Source: Serilophus lunatus
Taxonomy: Eukaryota; Chordata; Aves; Passeriformes; Eurylaimidae
NCBI GenBank assembly: GCA_013399895.1
Contig: VXBA01004859.1
Span: forward strand, 1,965,973-2,029,972
DNA length: 64,000 nt
Reading direction: 5' to 3'
Shown: positions 49,201-62,475 of the stretch, in pieces
How the letters are laid out: the number at the start of each line of letters is the position of its first letter
Numbering within the stretch: the stretch's first letter is position 1
The notes under the pieces: generated by a model
Database searches by the model: none
What the model was told of the DNA's origin: nothing
The model's input: only the letters and a program-made list of their open reading frames with translations
Position numbers and translations under genes: made by a program

Positions 49201-50833
49201 TCTTCCTCACATGTCATCCACTGCCTGGAAAAATGTGTATTGAGCCATCTTCTAGTCTCAGCAGTGTCATAGATAGGACCCAGATCTGTTGGACTTGCTT
49301 TTAACAGGTAAAAATCGGAATCTTTCTACAGCAAAAATACCTCATTTTCAATTGCAGTGAAAAGAAAAGCCATGAGTACTTTGCACTGAAAAACAAATTA
49401 ACATGTAGTTGCTAAGGAGGGAGCACATCCTGCCTTTTGTGTGTGAAGTTTGTCAGAAAGCTCAGTCTCCTTCTGAATGCGGATCTTAATTTCAGGCTCC
49501 TCTGTGGTACAGCTTAAATCCATGTCCTGTTCTGGGGTGTGGGGAGGTGGGTGCAGGTGCACCCCATGGCCTTGGGGATTTTGTTCTTGGCTGGGACAAC
49601 TGAGTGTGCCTGGGGTCAGCCTTCTGCCCTCTTGGGATTCTGTTTCTGCCTGAATATTGGGATTGAGAGGCAAGAGTGGAGAGGTGAGGATCATCCCACA
49701 ACTGACCCATCAGTGTTCTGGGAGCAGCAGGCCCACTTATGGTGTGGGGCTGGGGGGAAAGTTGTTGGGGGTTGTTGTTGTTTGTTTGCTTTAATTTTTT
49801 TAGAATGTGATTTAAAAGCGTTAGAAAATGGAGTGCAACCGCTTTTTTTTTTCCTTCCTTGCACTTGAGAAAACTCCTGTAGCCTGGTGAATCTCTTTGG
49901 TTTCATTAGGGATGTAGCAGTGGGATGCCTTCATTGCTATTATGACAGATAGTACATCTGCTTCCTGTATGTTATCAGACATGTTTTTAGGTCTGGGTTG
50001 TAATCTATAAAGCTCTTGTGGAACTGGCCCTGGTTATTTTAGAGGCTGTTTCAGGCTGTGGTCTGGAATAACACAGTAATCAGGGGCTCCAATTGGACAG
50101 GGCTTAAAGTGATACTGTCTGGGGGTGATGAGGAGCTTTCCTGGCAGCACTTAGGCTGGAACTCTGTTTTGTATGATATGAGCCTGAGCCTGGAATTCAC
50201 TGTTTTTAGGGTGAGATGTGAGAAGATGTGTTTTACAGAAGGTTTATCTGCAGTAGTAGCAAGGAGGGTGCTCCAAATGAGGGGACTTTCTAAGCTTCTA
50301 TATGCCAATACCTCAAGATCGGGATTTTAATGTTCTTTACATAGTTAGAATATTTTTCCACCTATTTTAGAAATACCTATTTTGCTATAGTCAAAAAGTA
50401 TCTGTTTTCTTGGCTGTGTTAGCATAAGTTTGAAGAATAGTTCGGGAGGTGTGTATGAATTTCAGAGATACCCTGATTTCACACTCTCTTCTGGTTTTTT
50501 AGGTGAGAATAATTAAATTCCAATTCCTGAAAATTCTCATGTATAAAAATCCCAGACTGTTTGTTGGATGTCTGCTGCTGAATGAAAATGTGCTGGATAT
50601 TGGACACAAAGATGTTTGACAAAAGACTTGAGAGTGACAGCCATGGAGGAGGTGGGGAGAGTGATGTTTGTTTGAAGATCAGTGCACCCTGGAGAAGAAA
50701 TTTATTATGACAGTATCAGAGTAAATAAAGTCCTCCTTTGGTGTAGTTTTGTTTATGTCTTTCTAATTATCATGGTTCCTTGGGGACTGCTGGAGATTGA
50801 CCTGTGTGGGTTTATGATAAGACTGAACAAGGA

Positions 50834-50864
50834 GTTTTCTTTTTTTCTTTTTTTTTTTTTTTTT
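50834..50864 (+). repeat. T-rich low-complexity stretch
   Basis: Nearly pure T interrupted by two C, ending in a long T run. Slippage-prone. Confidence 0.85.
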
Positions 50865-51189
50865 GTTCTAAGCAGGGGTTTTTTCTGGTTTCTTTTTAAA
50901 TGCTGTATGTTGCACTTTGGTTACCAGTAACAAAGGAGAGAATTCCTTCTTAATCATTCTGTTCCTAGTGTGGGGGAATTATTCCAAGTTTAGTGTTTAT
51001 TTTACTACATCTGCAATAAAAATGCAGTAAATACAAACCCAAGTTGAGTTCCATTTTCTTTGTCCTGATCTCCTGAGGTCATCACTGGCTTACCCTGTCA
51101 GAGAGATGGGCTTTTTCAGTTCTGGCCGGTATTTTATTTTTAGAGAAGCGTATTTTATGTCAGGAATTGAGTGTCATAGGCATTGCAGA

Positions 51190-51228
51190 TGGCACAGCAC
51201 TCTGATAAATGCTTGTTTTTGAATAAAG
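51190..51228 (+). mobile_element. Possible L2 LINE 3'-end relic
   Basis: The order GGCACAG...ATAAATGCTTGTT...GAATAAA resembles the L2 3' terminus (tggcacatagtaggcgctcaataaatgcttgttgaatga). The match is short and lies beside no other recognisable L2 sequence, so chance is possible. Confidence 0.25.
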
Positions 51229-53753
51229 CCAGAATCTCTGAACTTTGGGCGTGTTTGGAGGGTATAGCACATTCAGAAATGTGACTTTGTTTTGTGCAGC
51301 AGTTTCTTCCCCTTGATTGGCTTCAACTGTTGATCACCACCTTTCCCTGCTGTGTGTGAATCTTGTCATCTCCCCTGGGGACACCCAGGACTGAGAAGCT
51401 CCTTTGAGTGTCCAAAGCACAGAGGACCTGAAACGTGGGAAGCAAGGATTCATTGGTTCACTTGCCACCTGCCACCATTCCAGCCAGGAGAGAACCTTAC
51501 TGCCTGCCCTGCCTGGGTTTGCAGGGTTAGACTGTGCACCAATTGATCTACTTGTGTATTTTTATAAAGAACTGAAGCAAATTGCTTTCCCACTCACGCA
51601 TTTTTTGCAGGTAGAGGAATACTTCTTCACATAATTCCATGAGTTATTGATTACTCTGGGCTTTCTTTCTATCTCAGATCCTGCAGAAGTAGAGGTGTCC
51701 CTGCTCTGCAGCCTCCCTGAGACCTGCACGGTGGGGAGGGGCTTCAGCAAGTTCAGTGCTAGAGTGAACCAGCAGTGAGGCAACAGAAGCCCTCTTTGGC
51801 ACGGGGGTAGTTTAGCCCTGATTAATCCTCCCTTCAGAAAAGGTGTCTGTGCTTGGCAGCAGGTCTGCAGGAGCTCAGGTGGCTCAGGGCATTGTTTTAC
51901 CTTGAAGAAAGCAGCGTGTCTGGAGAGCTGGGGAGGGCATCCTTGTGTTCCCATCCCTGCAACTTAGGTGGCAGTAAGAAAAGCTTCCTAGAGCTCCCAC
52001 TGTTCTTGGATATTTTAACTGATAATAAGGGATGGGGAAAAAGGTCATATGTTGTTGGCATTGTGTCCTTTGCTTAGAAGATGGGGTGCTGCAGTTTACT
52101 CAGGATTTGGAGCAGAGACATGTGGAATTTTCTATGATGAGCCTGTGTGTGCTGCTCTCAGCTGCAGCATCGCTGTTTTATCTGTGACCTGAGGCCGTGG
52201 GGTTTTTTTTCCCCTCATTTGTAAGAACTGAGCACTGTTCTCTTCTTGCAGGACTCCCATACCTGTAGGAGGCATTGCAGTGGTTCTTTTCTCTCTTGTA
52301 CAGAAGTGCACTCGGGCTCTGTAGCACGTGGCCTGTGCTGCTGTGGGGGCTGCAGGTCACTTACTGTGCAAATGCCTGGGTGTTGATGGAGAGGCTGTAG
52401 AAATGCCCATAATGTTGCTGCTGTTCTAATCCTGCCCTTGAAAGCAAGAATGTTGATGGAATCTTGGTCTTATTCTTTAGGTCTTGCATTCCTCGGTAAA
52501 TAACAGGATTTGGACTGTAAAATACCATTTGGGGTTTGAGTAAGAAAATACATGAGAGGCCCAAATGCAGAGTTGGGATGATCTCCTGTGGCTTCTGAGC
52601 AGGGAAAACAGTCTGTGGAGTCAGTTTGTGAGGTTGTACTTTAGCTTCTTGCTAAAGTGCTTGAAATTTATATTGTGTTCCCTCTGGAAAGAAACACCCC
52701 TCTATCCCTACTCTTTTGCAGGATTAAAGAAAGTAAATCTGGGACTTTTATCTGCTGAGGTCGATGCTCAGTGTTCTGCCAAGTAATGCTCTCCATCACA
52801 GAATATAGGCTGAGCTTGATCCTTTCTCCTCTCTGACAGTAATGAGGGGGGTTGAGTTGAGGCAGGAAGCATCTTTCCCATCCTTCCTTGATAATCTGGT
52901 CAGCTTGGAAAAGCTTAATCAGTGCAGCCTGGTTAGAAGTGTTTACTGTGTGTGGCAGGGGAGAACTGCAGCACTTATCACCCCTCCTGTTTTTCCTGTC
53001 TTTAGAAGCTTAAAACTGTCACTCCTCAGGAATTCCTCACGCCACAAATCCCCATTTCTCTTGTGTGCTCATGTTTCCTAAATGACCCTTATCTGTAGTG
53101 ACAGGGCTTTAGTGACCAGTCGATCTGGATCTGGGTGGCCGCTTTCTCTTATCTTGCCACATTGACTTTATTTTGAGAGCAAATTCTGCCAGTCATAAAT
53201 GGAAATTACTGCAGTTCTTGCTGACTGGCTGTTTGAATCCTGCTTAGGAGCTGGATAGCAGTTTTTAAATAAGAACCATTAGAAAAAATAAAGTATTTGG
53301 CCCTTCGAGGCTGTGCTTTTCTGGTGGCTGAATAGGGGAACACTAAACATCTCTGCCATTACCAGCAATGTAAATTCCAGCAGATCCAGTATCCTGTGGT
53401 GGCTGTGCTGACTGGAATTGTAGTAGGGAGTGCAGAGGGCACAGTCAACTGATGCTGGTGTCATTCAGGCAGCTGCTTCTGATGGCTTTGTTCACCACTT
53501 CCCTTTCAATAACACTAAATTCCAAAGGCAACACACTTTTCAGTTGATTGATGTAGTAGAACAGGCAGAACCTGTGTGGAGAACGTCCAGCCTGGAAGGT
53601 CAGGCAGCAACACCTTGGTGTCCTGCAGCTGGGCTGGGTGACTGTCCCTGTCACTTAGTGAGGGGGAAAAAAAAGACCCAGTTAAGGGGTTTTGAAAATC
53701 CACCAGCCAAGAGCTCAGGCTGCTCTCCCACTTACACTGTCTCCTGAATCTTT

Positions 53754-53764
53754 GGGGGGGGGGG
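53754..53764 (+). repeat. Poly-G tract (G11)
   Basis: Simple homopolymer in intron 2. Confidence 0.9.
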
Positions 53765-56700
53765 AAGAGAACACACCAGTGTTTGTGTTGTTTTGTTTTT
53801 TTTTCTTTTGGTGGAAAATGCCTCTGTGTTTGAAGGCTCCTGTTGCACAGACTCAAAGGGGAGAGTGAGGCTGTGCTGGCTGCTCTTTGTCCCTGTGGAT
53901 CTTTGGAGTTTTGTACAATTAGTACCGTGTCAGTGTCAAACGTGTTTGAAACCTCTCGAAGGTTCAGAGCTTACGTCGAAGTCCACGTCAGTAGTTTTCC
54001 ATGTTAGAAGGGATCCTTCTGTTTCCAACGAGATGCATGTGTGAGGACAATAGCTGCCTGTGCCTGCCAGGCTGTCAGGTCAGAGGATAGCAGGAAACTC
54101 TGGCTTTCCATGCCCATCACCCTCATTTTTAACCCTCTGGGGCCCAGAACTGCTGTCTTCTCTTCCCAGCGTGGCGTGGACATCCAGCATGTGTTCAGAG
54201 CACACAGACTTCCCTCACTGCATGGATGAACTTGAGGCATCTGCCAAGGATTTTTGGTGTTAAAAGACATGTGGCTGTACACCAGCAAGTCAGCATCCAA
54301 GATTAAGACTCTACCTTGGTCTTCAGGAGAATCCAGCATGTGCAGTTACTCCATAAATGCCTTTGCTCGGGACACTCTTTGGTGTTGTCCTGCCAGAATA
54401 AAACCTTCTGGAGCAGCCCAGTAAGTAGTTGCAGATAGGAAATGTACATCTGACTGAGGAGAGTGCTCCTGGCTCTTGCAGGGACCTCAGTGATACCATT
54501 TTTCTCTATCTTAATGAAGCATTACAGTTAGTTTACATAGTGATAAATACAATAATTATTGTAGCGATGGCTGGGTGCCCAAGATGCCTAGAAAGCTGAA
54601 CATGAAATCTTTTTAATGGCATCATAATGGTCTTTGTAAGTGTTACAGATTTCCTAGTGTTACATATAATAAATAATGCACATTATTTTCTGATGGACTT
54701 GCACAACTCAACAGTGTGTGCACACAGAAAAGACCTTATCTTGAGAAACTGTTTTTTTTTTTCTGTGGCAGCTTTCTCTGGTTAGACAGTGTTTTGCAGT
54801 GAAAATGCACAAGTTAAGCAAATTTACTACACTGGGCTCGTGGGGGAGCCGCTGTGTGTTTGTGGAAGTTGGGGATGTGTGATGGGAAGACGTAGCAGAC
54901 TTTGGAGAATAAGTATTGTGTCTCCTTCTCTTTGCTAATAGAGTTTTGTGCATTAATTTCTGATTTATAAATAATACATTGCACAGGAATACCCAGCCTT
55001 ACCACAGTATGGCTTCCTTCCCTTCTCTCTCTTAAATCTCTCAAAGGAAACAATCTGTAGCCAGTGTGAGATGCTTGTTTGTGGATTCTGCTTCACTTGG
55101 CAAACTATGACTCTTTTCACTTTGGGTCCCATTCCTGGCAAGGGTCAACCGTTTAACTACAGAAATCAGCAGGAAGCTGTTGGACCAAGATGCATCAGGC
55201 CAGAGAAAAGCTGTTTGTGTTTTTTTTCCCCTTGGTTCTTCCGGCAGATTTGAATAAAAAGTATGTGGAAAAGTGTTAGGCCCTTGAATTTTTAATATTA
55301 AAGTGTACTCCTTCCTCGTGTTTAAAAATCTGTGCCAGGATGGGCTGGACCACAATAACTTGTTGGAGATGAACCTTGAATTTTCAGAATTGGTGTTGAA
55401 TCCTCTATGATCCCACCTTCTCTTGTGTTTAAGGACCAGGGTTTGCAGCAACTCCACATTTTTAGGATGTGCAAGTCAAGAGTTAACAGTCAAACTATCA
55501 GCATCTGAGTAGAACAAAATACTGCATCCATAGCAACTACAAATGAGACAATATTAAAATCAGTGATTTTTTAAAAATGCCATATTTGTAGTGTTCTGTG
55601 AAAAGTAAAAGGGGAACAAGTAATAAGATGAGAAAATATTTATATCTCTAGTGGCTTTCAGAGCCATGGTTTCTTTATTACTTTGACCAATCTCAGTAAT
55701 TTGGATTATTACTTGCAAAGTGCACAGCATCAAAAGCATCTGGCATGGTGGTGTTGTGCAGATCAGAATTTGATGAAACTCTGTAGTAGGGACTTATTTT
55801 TACTGTGATTTTGATGCCCTGGCGAGAAAGAGAATGAAAAAGAGATGAGAGAAAAAGGGTGAGTACTGAATAAAGTATATGGACTCTTCCTTCAGGAATA
55901 CAACATACATGGTCTGCCTCTCAAAGGAAATTTTTGAAGGCTTCCTTCCTTTGAGTTCAAGCTGAAATAAGGAGGGTCTTTTGAGATTCTGGTTTCATTA
56001 TGAACCTTGTCCAGCAGAGGAGCGTTTCCAGCATATCCAACTGCGTCCTTGGCCATGTGGTTGTAATATTCCAGTACGGCCTTTGAACAGAGGCTTCAGG
56101 GTATCTCCCAGTTATACCTGTAGCTGAGGCACAGGACTCACCTGACATCTGTTCCAGGGCACAGCATTTCCTTTCTGTAGGCCCACTGCAACCTTCCAAG
56201 TGGGAACAATTCTGACACACCTTGGGGAGCTCGCCACAGCCTTACCACTCGAGTTCTGGTGTGTCCCATGCTCTGAGTAGGGGAGGTTTGTGTAGTGTGT
56301 GCTGGCACCTTTATTTCGTCTATTTGAAAAGAAATAGGTACATAATATGCACAAATTTAAGTGCTTTTATGTTGTTACCAAGGTGATTAATCTAGTGAAT
56401 CTTTTTTAATTACCTCTCTCCCTCTAAAGACTACCGATGTGCTGGGCTGAGCCGTTCCAGGCTAGCAGTCATCGATCGTGTCTGATGTTACCCTGTTTTA
56501 ATTGTTGCTTTTCTAGTCTTAACCAGGGACTTCTCTGGTCACCCACAGGGCACAGATGCCGTTCAGTTGCCGTGGTCGATATGTTGAAACACTGGTGGAT
56601 GTGGAGGTCTCTTGTTTTTTCCGAGTGACTGGAAATGCTGGTTGTGTGTTCAGTCGTGTTACTGCTGTGGACTGTGAGCTGTTTCCTCCTCCATGCAAGT

Positions 56701-59700
56701 AGAAATAAATGGTTTTGCTTTGCCCTTCTGGGCAGCAAGCTGATGTGTTGGAAGATGTTGCCAATACCTCTGTTTCCTAATGGTTTAAAAAGCCCATTAA
56801 ATCTGCTTGCTGGATGGAAGCGTCAGTGAGCTCCTTCACACCACGTTAAGTGTTCCCTCCGTTCCCTCCCTTGGCTCCTGGGCGGCTGCTGGTGGAACAG
56901 GGAGGCAGTGAGGGTTCAGTGCCCGAGGCTGGTGCGTGGTGAAAAACTCTGCCTTGAGAGGGAGACACGAAGTCTCCCTGGCTGTGGAAAGCCAATTAGT
57001 GTGGGGCCGAGCCGTGTCAGAGCCAGCCTTGGCTCTGTGATGTGTGTGCAGGGCCATTGTGCAGCTGCGTGGCTCTTCCTTTGAGCATGTGTTGGCCCAA
57101 GGAGTGGGAGCAGAGGCAGCCACAGCCCCTAAATGTGCCCTGCTGAAACGCAGGAGCAAGTGTGCACAAGGATTTGGGGAGCAGGGATGGAGATGTCCCT
57201 TGGTACGGCAGCTCGCAGAAGGACAGAGGGGTCTGTTGGTTCACACTCTGGGCTGGAGGTTCACTCCTCCAAAGCTCAGATTCGGGGTAGACAATACACT
57301 TCCTTTGACCCCGAGTTAATCACTTAATCTGAGTAATCTTCCTTTGTGGTGCGTTCCTGTTTAAGGTAGGAGTGATAGTATTAGTGGCTGCTGTCTGTCT
57401 CAGGTGTGTTGAGATTAGTGGGTTAAATTTAGTTAAGACATGTCAGGCAGAAGTCGGAGATAAGAGCAGTAAAAATGCTGCTGTGACTGAAATACCATCT
57501 AGGAGTAATCTTCCTGCTAATGCTTCCCAAGCACAAGTGTCTGCCTTGGAGAGGGAATTTCAGAGTTTGGACTGTGGCAGGTAGAACAGGTACTCCAATA
57601 TTGGAAGCTTGTAGTGAGATGGGATTATTATTATCTCTTAGAACCAGTAAACCAGCTTTTTCACATAAAAAATTAGTTACATGCAGCAGGCAAAGCTTTC
57701 ACTTTAAGGTTTTCTGCAGCTTTTTAACATAATCGTATGGGGGGGGAAGGTCAAGTAGGTGTATTGGCAAAAAGAACGACAGGTTGCAGCTGAGCTGGAG
57801 GAAATTCAAGTTGTCTCAGTTTGTGCTCAGAGTTCTCCCTGAACTGTACTGTAGGCCTGGCTTGGATTACCTGTGCGGCTCCTGCTGTCTGGCACAGATA
57901 GTGTTTCCCTCCAAGGGCTGTGGAAGTGAGGGTTAATTATCAATGGAAATTTCGGCTGCCTCAGTTGGCTACTTCTGACTTGGCTAAGCAAGATAACGAG
58001 TTGCCTCTCCCTGATGTGAAAATGTAATAGTTTATGGAGTTTTTAAAGGCTTTTAAATAAGTCCTTCTTAGGAAGTAGTATGGAGGGAATTGCCCACTCT
58101 TTCTTTTTTGTTTCTTTCCCACCCCTTGGAGAAACCCTAAACGTCCCTTGAGTCTTTAGAGGGGATTTAGGGGGTTTGGGTGGGAGGAGCTACAGAAGGG
58201 AAAAGTGTTGGATGTGTTGCTTCTCCCTTGGCTGGAATGCTTGAGATTGAGTAACCAGGGTATCGTCTGGCATATCTGAGGCCAGGGCTAAAGCTTACAA
58301 AAGAGCTTAAGTCATTTCAGTAAATGAATTTAGCTGTTGTCCATCTACATCCTGTGCTTGTTGAGACTTTGCTGATTCCCAGCTGTTTTCTATTGCTTCT
58401 GTGCCAGCAGTTGCTCCACCTCCTCTCCAGAGCTGGTGAAATAATTGGAGTGCTGACTGCCTCCAGGCCAAGTCAGCCAGGTTTGCCTAAACCTCCCAAG
58501 TGATGGGAAGGAAGAGTGGGGCTGGCTCCAGGCTTTTCGGTGGATTGGGAATGCTCCTGCAGTTCCCCCCTCATCTGAGCACTTGGGGTGGCAGTGGCTT
58601 CTGCTCTTGCCATTAACTGCATTTGGAGAAGTGATTTTAATACCCTTGGGAGCCTTTCTTTTTTTTATACACTGAATTGCACTGGTTCTGGTGCTGTAGC
58701 AGCTTGCTGTAGTGGAGGAGGAGGGAAACCAGAGGAATGGTTCTTACAAATTGATCAGATTTCCTGGAGGCAGTAAGGGACAAGAATGTCGTGGTAATGT
58801 TTAAATCTGTGTGGAATAGGGCCTTTGCAATAGTCGTAGGAAGACTGTCAATAGTAGAAGAGGAGGAGATTAAACAGGTTTTTTTCCTAGAGAGTGTGAA
58901 TATCAAGGAAAAGGAAAGATGGTTGTAGTTTCTGGTCCCCTTTTCACTGTGCTGGCTGTGTTCCCCAGGTTAAGGTTCTCTGTCTATCATATCTATAGAG
59001 GAGGATGGTTGGAGCTTTGTAGAGATCAGTCCATATGTCAGGGATGATTTCTATGTTCATCTCAGTCCTGTAGGAGTGGTATAAGACAGAGTGTGTTCAG
59101 ACTCATTTTTCAAAGAACAAGGAAAAAGTTGATCTGCTTTTCCCAGAAATTATTTGTCACGGGCTAAAAAGCCAATTTTTCTTTTTTGGTTGTTTTGCCC
59201 CTCTTATTCTATAAAAGTCTTTCAGTGGAGTCATCCTGTGGACAGAATGTTTTTAGTAACTTGGAGGTACTCAAAGTACACAACAAAATCCCTAGAAAGT
59301 TCTTTCAGTGCTCCCAGTTTTAACCAACACAGCCTTGGGAAACTCTTAAGCATTTAGGGGATTATGTTATGATTCACTCTGAAACACAGAGAATTGAGAG
59401 GCAGGGCTGAAAACTGGTCTGTGGCTCTGAATGTTTGGAGGTCTTAAGCTGTTTGTATGTGATGTTTTTGCCTGGAGTGAATTCTCCTGAGTCTGCATTC
59501 AGTTGGTGTTGGTTGGGTAATAGGGAACATGGAATCGACTTGTCCTGATTGTAACTTGGGAGCCTGGAAATGGTTTTAAGTTGAGAAAGTTATCCAAATG
59601 TGTGCTTTTTTGGGGGGGCTGAAAATAGCCAACCTTAGAGCATCTCTATCCATCAGTCTGTTATCAGTTGTGAAATACTACAGGTACTGCTGGGATGAGA

Positions 59701-61380
59701 GGGACATAAAGCTCAAAGTGTTAGTCAGAAATCTCTCTGAATACTGAAAATCTTGCTGGGTATTGGAGGAAAACTTGAGAAGAATATAGATTCTTTTAAA
59801 ATTTTTCCCCCCTCTCCAGACGAATCTCCCTCCCCAATCAGCTGTAATTTTAGTTGCACAGGTTAAGACTATTGGCACTGATTTCAGTGTAGCTTCTGCC
59901 ACTCTGTGGACAGAGGAGCTTGTTGTGTGTGGTCTGTCATCAGTCCTTTCTCTCCCCTCTTTCTCCCCCTGCTTGTGCTGGAATCCTGGGATTCTGCAGT
60001 TTTTTCAGTTGTAGTATCTGCTCAGTGGGAGTGTGAGAACTTGTGATGTAAAACTCAGTTCTCACTTTGGAATTTCTTAGTAATTGGTACAGGAAGACAG
60101 ACCATTGCTGAGCTGCATTCACTGGCTAGTCAGACAGAACTCCTCAAAATATGAAAAAATCCATAAATAACATCATTCTTCATTCTGCCTGTCTCATTTT
60201 TGAGGCACTTCTCAGCTTTGTAAGCATTCTTACTAAATTAAAAAAAAAAAGACAATACACTTTATTAAGCTTTGGCTAAGTAGGACAAAACTTCAGCAAA
60301 ACTTAACCAGACTTACTGCAAAAAAAGCTCTTTTAAAATGAAGTGGCTGAAATAATTTTGGTAGATTAATAGGCTTGATTAGTTTAATAGGCACTGAGCG
60401 TGTAAAATTAGAGGCTGCTCTTTGCATTGGTTCATGCTCTTGCATATATTTTGCTCTCTGTTATGAAGGTTATGTTTTCTGAGCAGGGATTAGGAGTGTG
60501 GAACAAGTTATGGATACTTAACTTGGCAAATAAATCTGTCCACACCTTATTTTCCTTTTGGGAGATTTGCTGGGAGCGAGGTGGTATGAAAACAAGAGAG
60601 GAAGATGTGGAACTTGTGGGGAAGTCGCAGAGTCTGTGAGATCACACACCAAACCAGCTCCCTGAGACTGAGCTGCTGCCGCTGCCACTCGTTCCCAGCA
60701 GTTCTGTATAAACAGTGAGATGTAACGGGGTGTGGAGGGGCTGATGAGGGTGGCAGGGTGTTGTGGGGCTTCAGGTGAGCAGGAGGAGCTGTTTTGGAGT
60801 GGATTCCAAAGCGTGTGTCTCTGGCTGGGTTACATTTATCTAAAGCTCTTTGAGTTCTGGGGCTCAGCGATTCAGGTGTTCCAGCTGCAAACAAAAGGTG
60901 TTGCTTTTGGAGGTGAACCCTGAGAACCTGCAATAGTGGGAGCACAAGGAGAGGCTCTGCCAGAGCCTGTGTGGTTTGCTGTGTGGTTTGTGTTCTAGTT
61001 CAGGGAGTAATCCAGGGTTTTTATCCAAAGGCTCTGTTTCATCAGAGTTTTTCAGCCAGAGATGCTGGATCTGAAAGCTGTTGGTGTCAGTTTGGGGATA
61101 ATGAAGGGGGCAGAGGATTTGGGATTAAAATCACTTGCTTGCCTGGTGTGTGCTATAGAGAGCTGTGAAACGGTGCAGTTTGTTCAGGGACAGCTTTGCT
61201 ACCTGGAAATAGAAAATTTCCTTCTTCCTGGAGAGGAGCTGTGTCCCCCCACACAAATGCTGTAAATAAAGGACCCTTGTCCTGGAGCCTGTGTGCCCTC
61301 AGAGGTGTGTGCTCACAGCCCTGCTACTCACACTGGTGATTTCTGTGCTTTCGTGGTTAAATTAAAATCATGGATTGTTT

Positions 61381-61397
61381 GGGGGGGGGGGGGGGGN
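61381..61397 (+). repeat. Poly-G tract (G16) ending in an ambiguous base
   Basis: The longest G run in the window, terminated by a single N at 61397. Run length is probably not reliable. Confidence 0.9.
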
Positions 61398-62354
61398 ACG
61401 TGTTGGATAAACCATCTTTAAACTTGTTTGTAACAATGTGACAACTCCAGTGTACACAGTGGAAAGGGGCTGAAGCACACCCCTCTAAGGATTAGGTACC
61501 TGCCAGCAGATCAGCACTGGTGTTCTGTGGTTAACTGGGATGCTGAATAATGTTCTTCCATCATTGAAACTTACTGTTTCCTTTTGAATTTATGGATATT
61601 CTTTTTCTAGAGAAAGCATGTTTGCTTTACCTCCCTCGTGTTCCTGATAAAGATGTGGAGTTCAAACCAGAACAGTTTATTGAAATTTATTTTTGTAATG
61701 AAATATTAATTTATTTCTCCAGTGGTCCCTTGGCCAGGATCTAAACTTTGAACTGGCACTGGACTGTAAAGCACTCCAAGTACTGTTGTTATAACAAGGT
61801 CACTGTCAACTTAGCTCTAAATGTAAGTCCTGTTTACTTAATTTTAAGAAAAGGGACAAGGCAGTGGAATGGCCTGATGTGAATAAGAATGTTTTCTATT
61901 TTAATCAAAAATTGTTGGTTTATCTCCTCATCCCTGGAGGGATCAGCCCCAGTCCAGCTCCACAGCACTGGGGTGCTTTTGCAGCTGAACAGGGAAGAAG
62001 TGTGGCTTTTTGGGATGGGGAAAGTTTAACTTCACTGAAAAGCAGGGGAAAGAAATAGTGTTGAAGTAAAGACACAAAATGCATTTTTGAGTTGCTGTCA
62101 GTCGTGAGGACTGATTAAAAGCAGGTAAATAAATTGCAAACAACAGTTCTTAACACTAACATTAATGAATGCCCTATTTTAGGATAGCGAGCCCTGTGTA
62201 TTTCATTCTCCAAGGATAAAGTATCAATCTCAGCTAAGACAAAAATAAAATCTGGAGAATGATTAATCCAGTGCTTGAAAACATGCCTTTCTTCAGAAGA
62301 ACCCCTTACTTCTGAGAGGCTTCATCATCACAACTCCTCCCTGTGCAGGGAAGT

Positions 62355-62475
62355 CTGTACCTTAACATCTGGTGAAGTGACTTGTTCAAGGTCACAGTCC
62401 TTGGCATGGCTGGAAATAGAAGTGTGATGCCAGACTTGCTGTGCTCTGACATAACACCAGACACGCTTTCCCAAG
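62355..62475 (+). mobile_element. Ancient MIR-like (CORE) SINE relic
   Basis: GTGAAGTGACTTGTTCAAGG followed by TCACAG (62382-62407) closely resembles the MIR core 'tgacttgcccaaggtcacacagc'. The expected order continues: ..GGCATGGCTGGAAATAGAA (cf. ggcagagctgggaatagaa), a degenerate ccagacttgctg segment, and a run resembling the 'tctgactcc..gtgctctaacca' end. MIR elements predate amniote divergence and survive as short relics in bird genomes. The copy is heavily diverged and its ends are uncertain. Confidence 0.6.

Larger units (their letters stand above)
47221..62340 (+). other. IGF1R: IGF1R intron 2, distal portion
   Basis: Intronic sequence with several T/G-rich low-complexity stretches (47240-47276, 48107-48152, 48371-48385, 49758-49800, 50834-50864), a G11 tract (53754-53764), a small CpG cluster (53927-54033) and a G16 tract with an ambiguous base (61381-61397). 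The longest open frame (195 codons, 48685-49272) has no recognisable domain. A possible L2 LINE 3' end lies at 51190-51228. No gene is supported. Confidence 0.75.

Noticed and set aside
48685..49272. 195-codon open frame on the + strand, plus similar long frames such as 37003-37584 (-) and 6071-6634 (-)
   Set aside because: No recognisable domain, no splice-site or promoter context, irregular composition, and overlapping frames on both strands. Such lengths occur by chance in 64 kb of intron.
51685..51760. Weak resemblance to CR1 (GAGGTGTCCCTGCTCTGCAG then TGAGACCTGCAC)
   Set aside because: The two similar words come from different parts of CR1 in an inconsistent order, and flanks do not continue the match.
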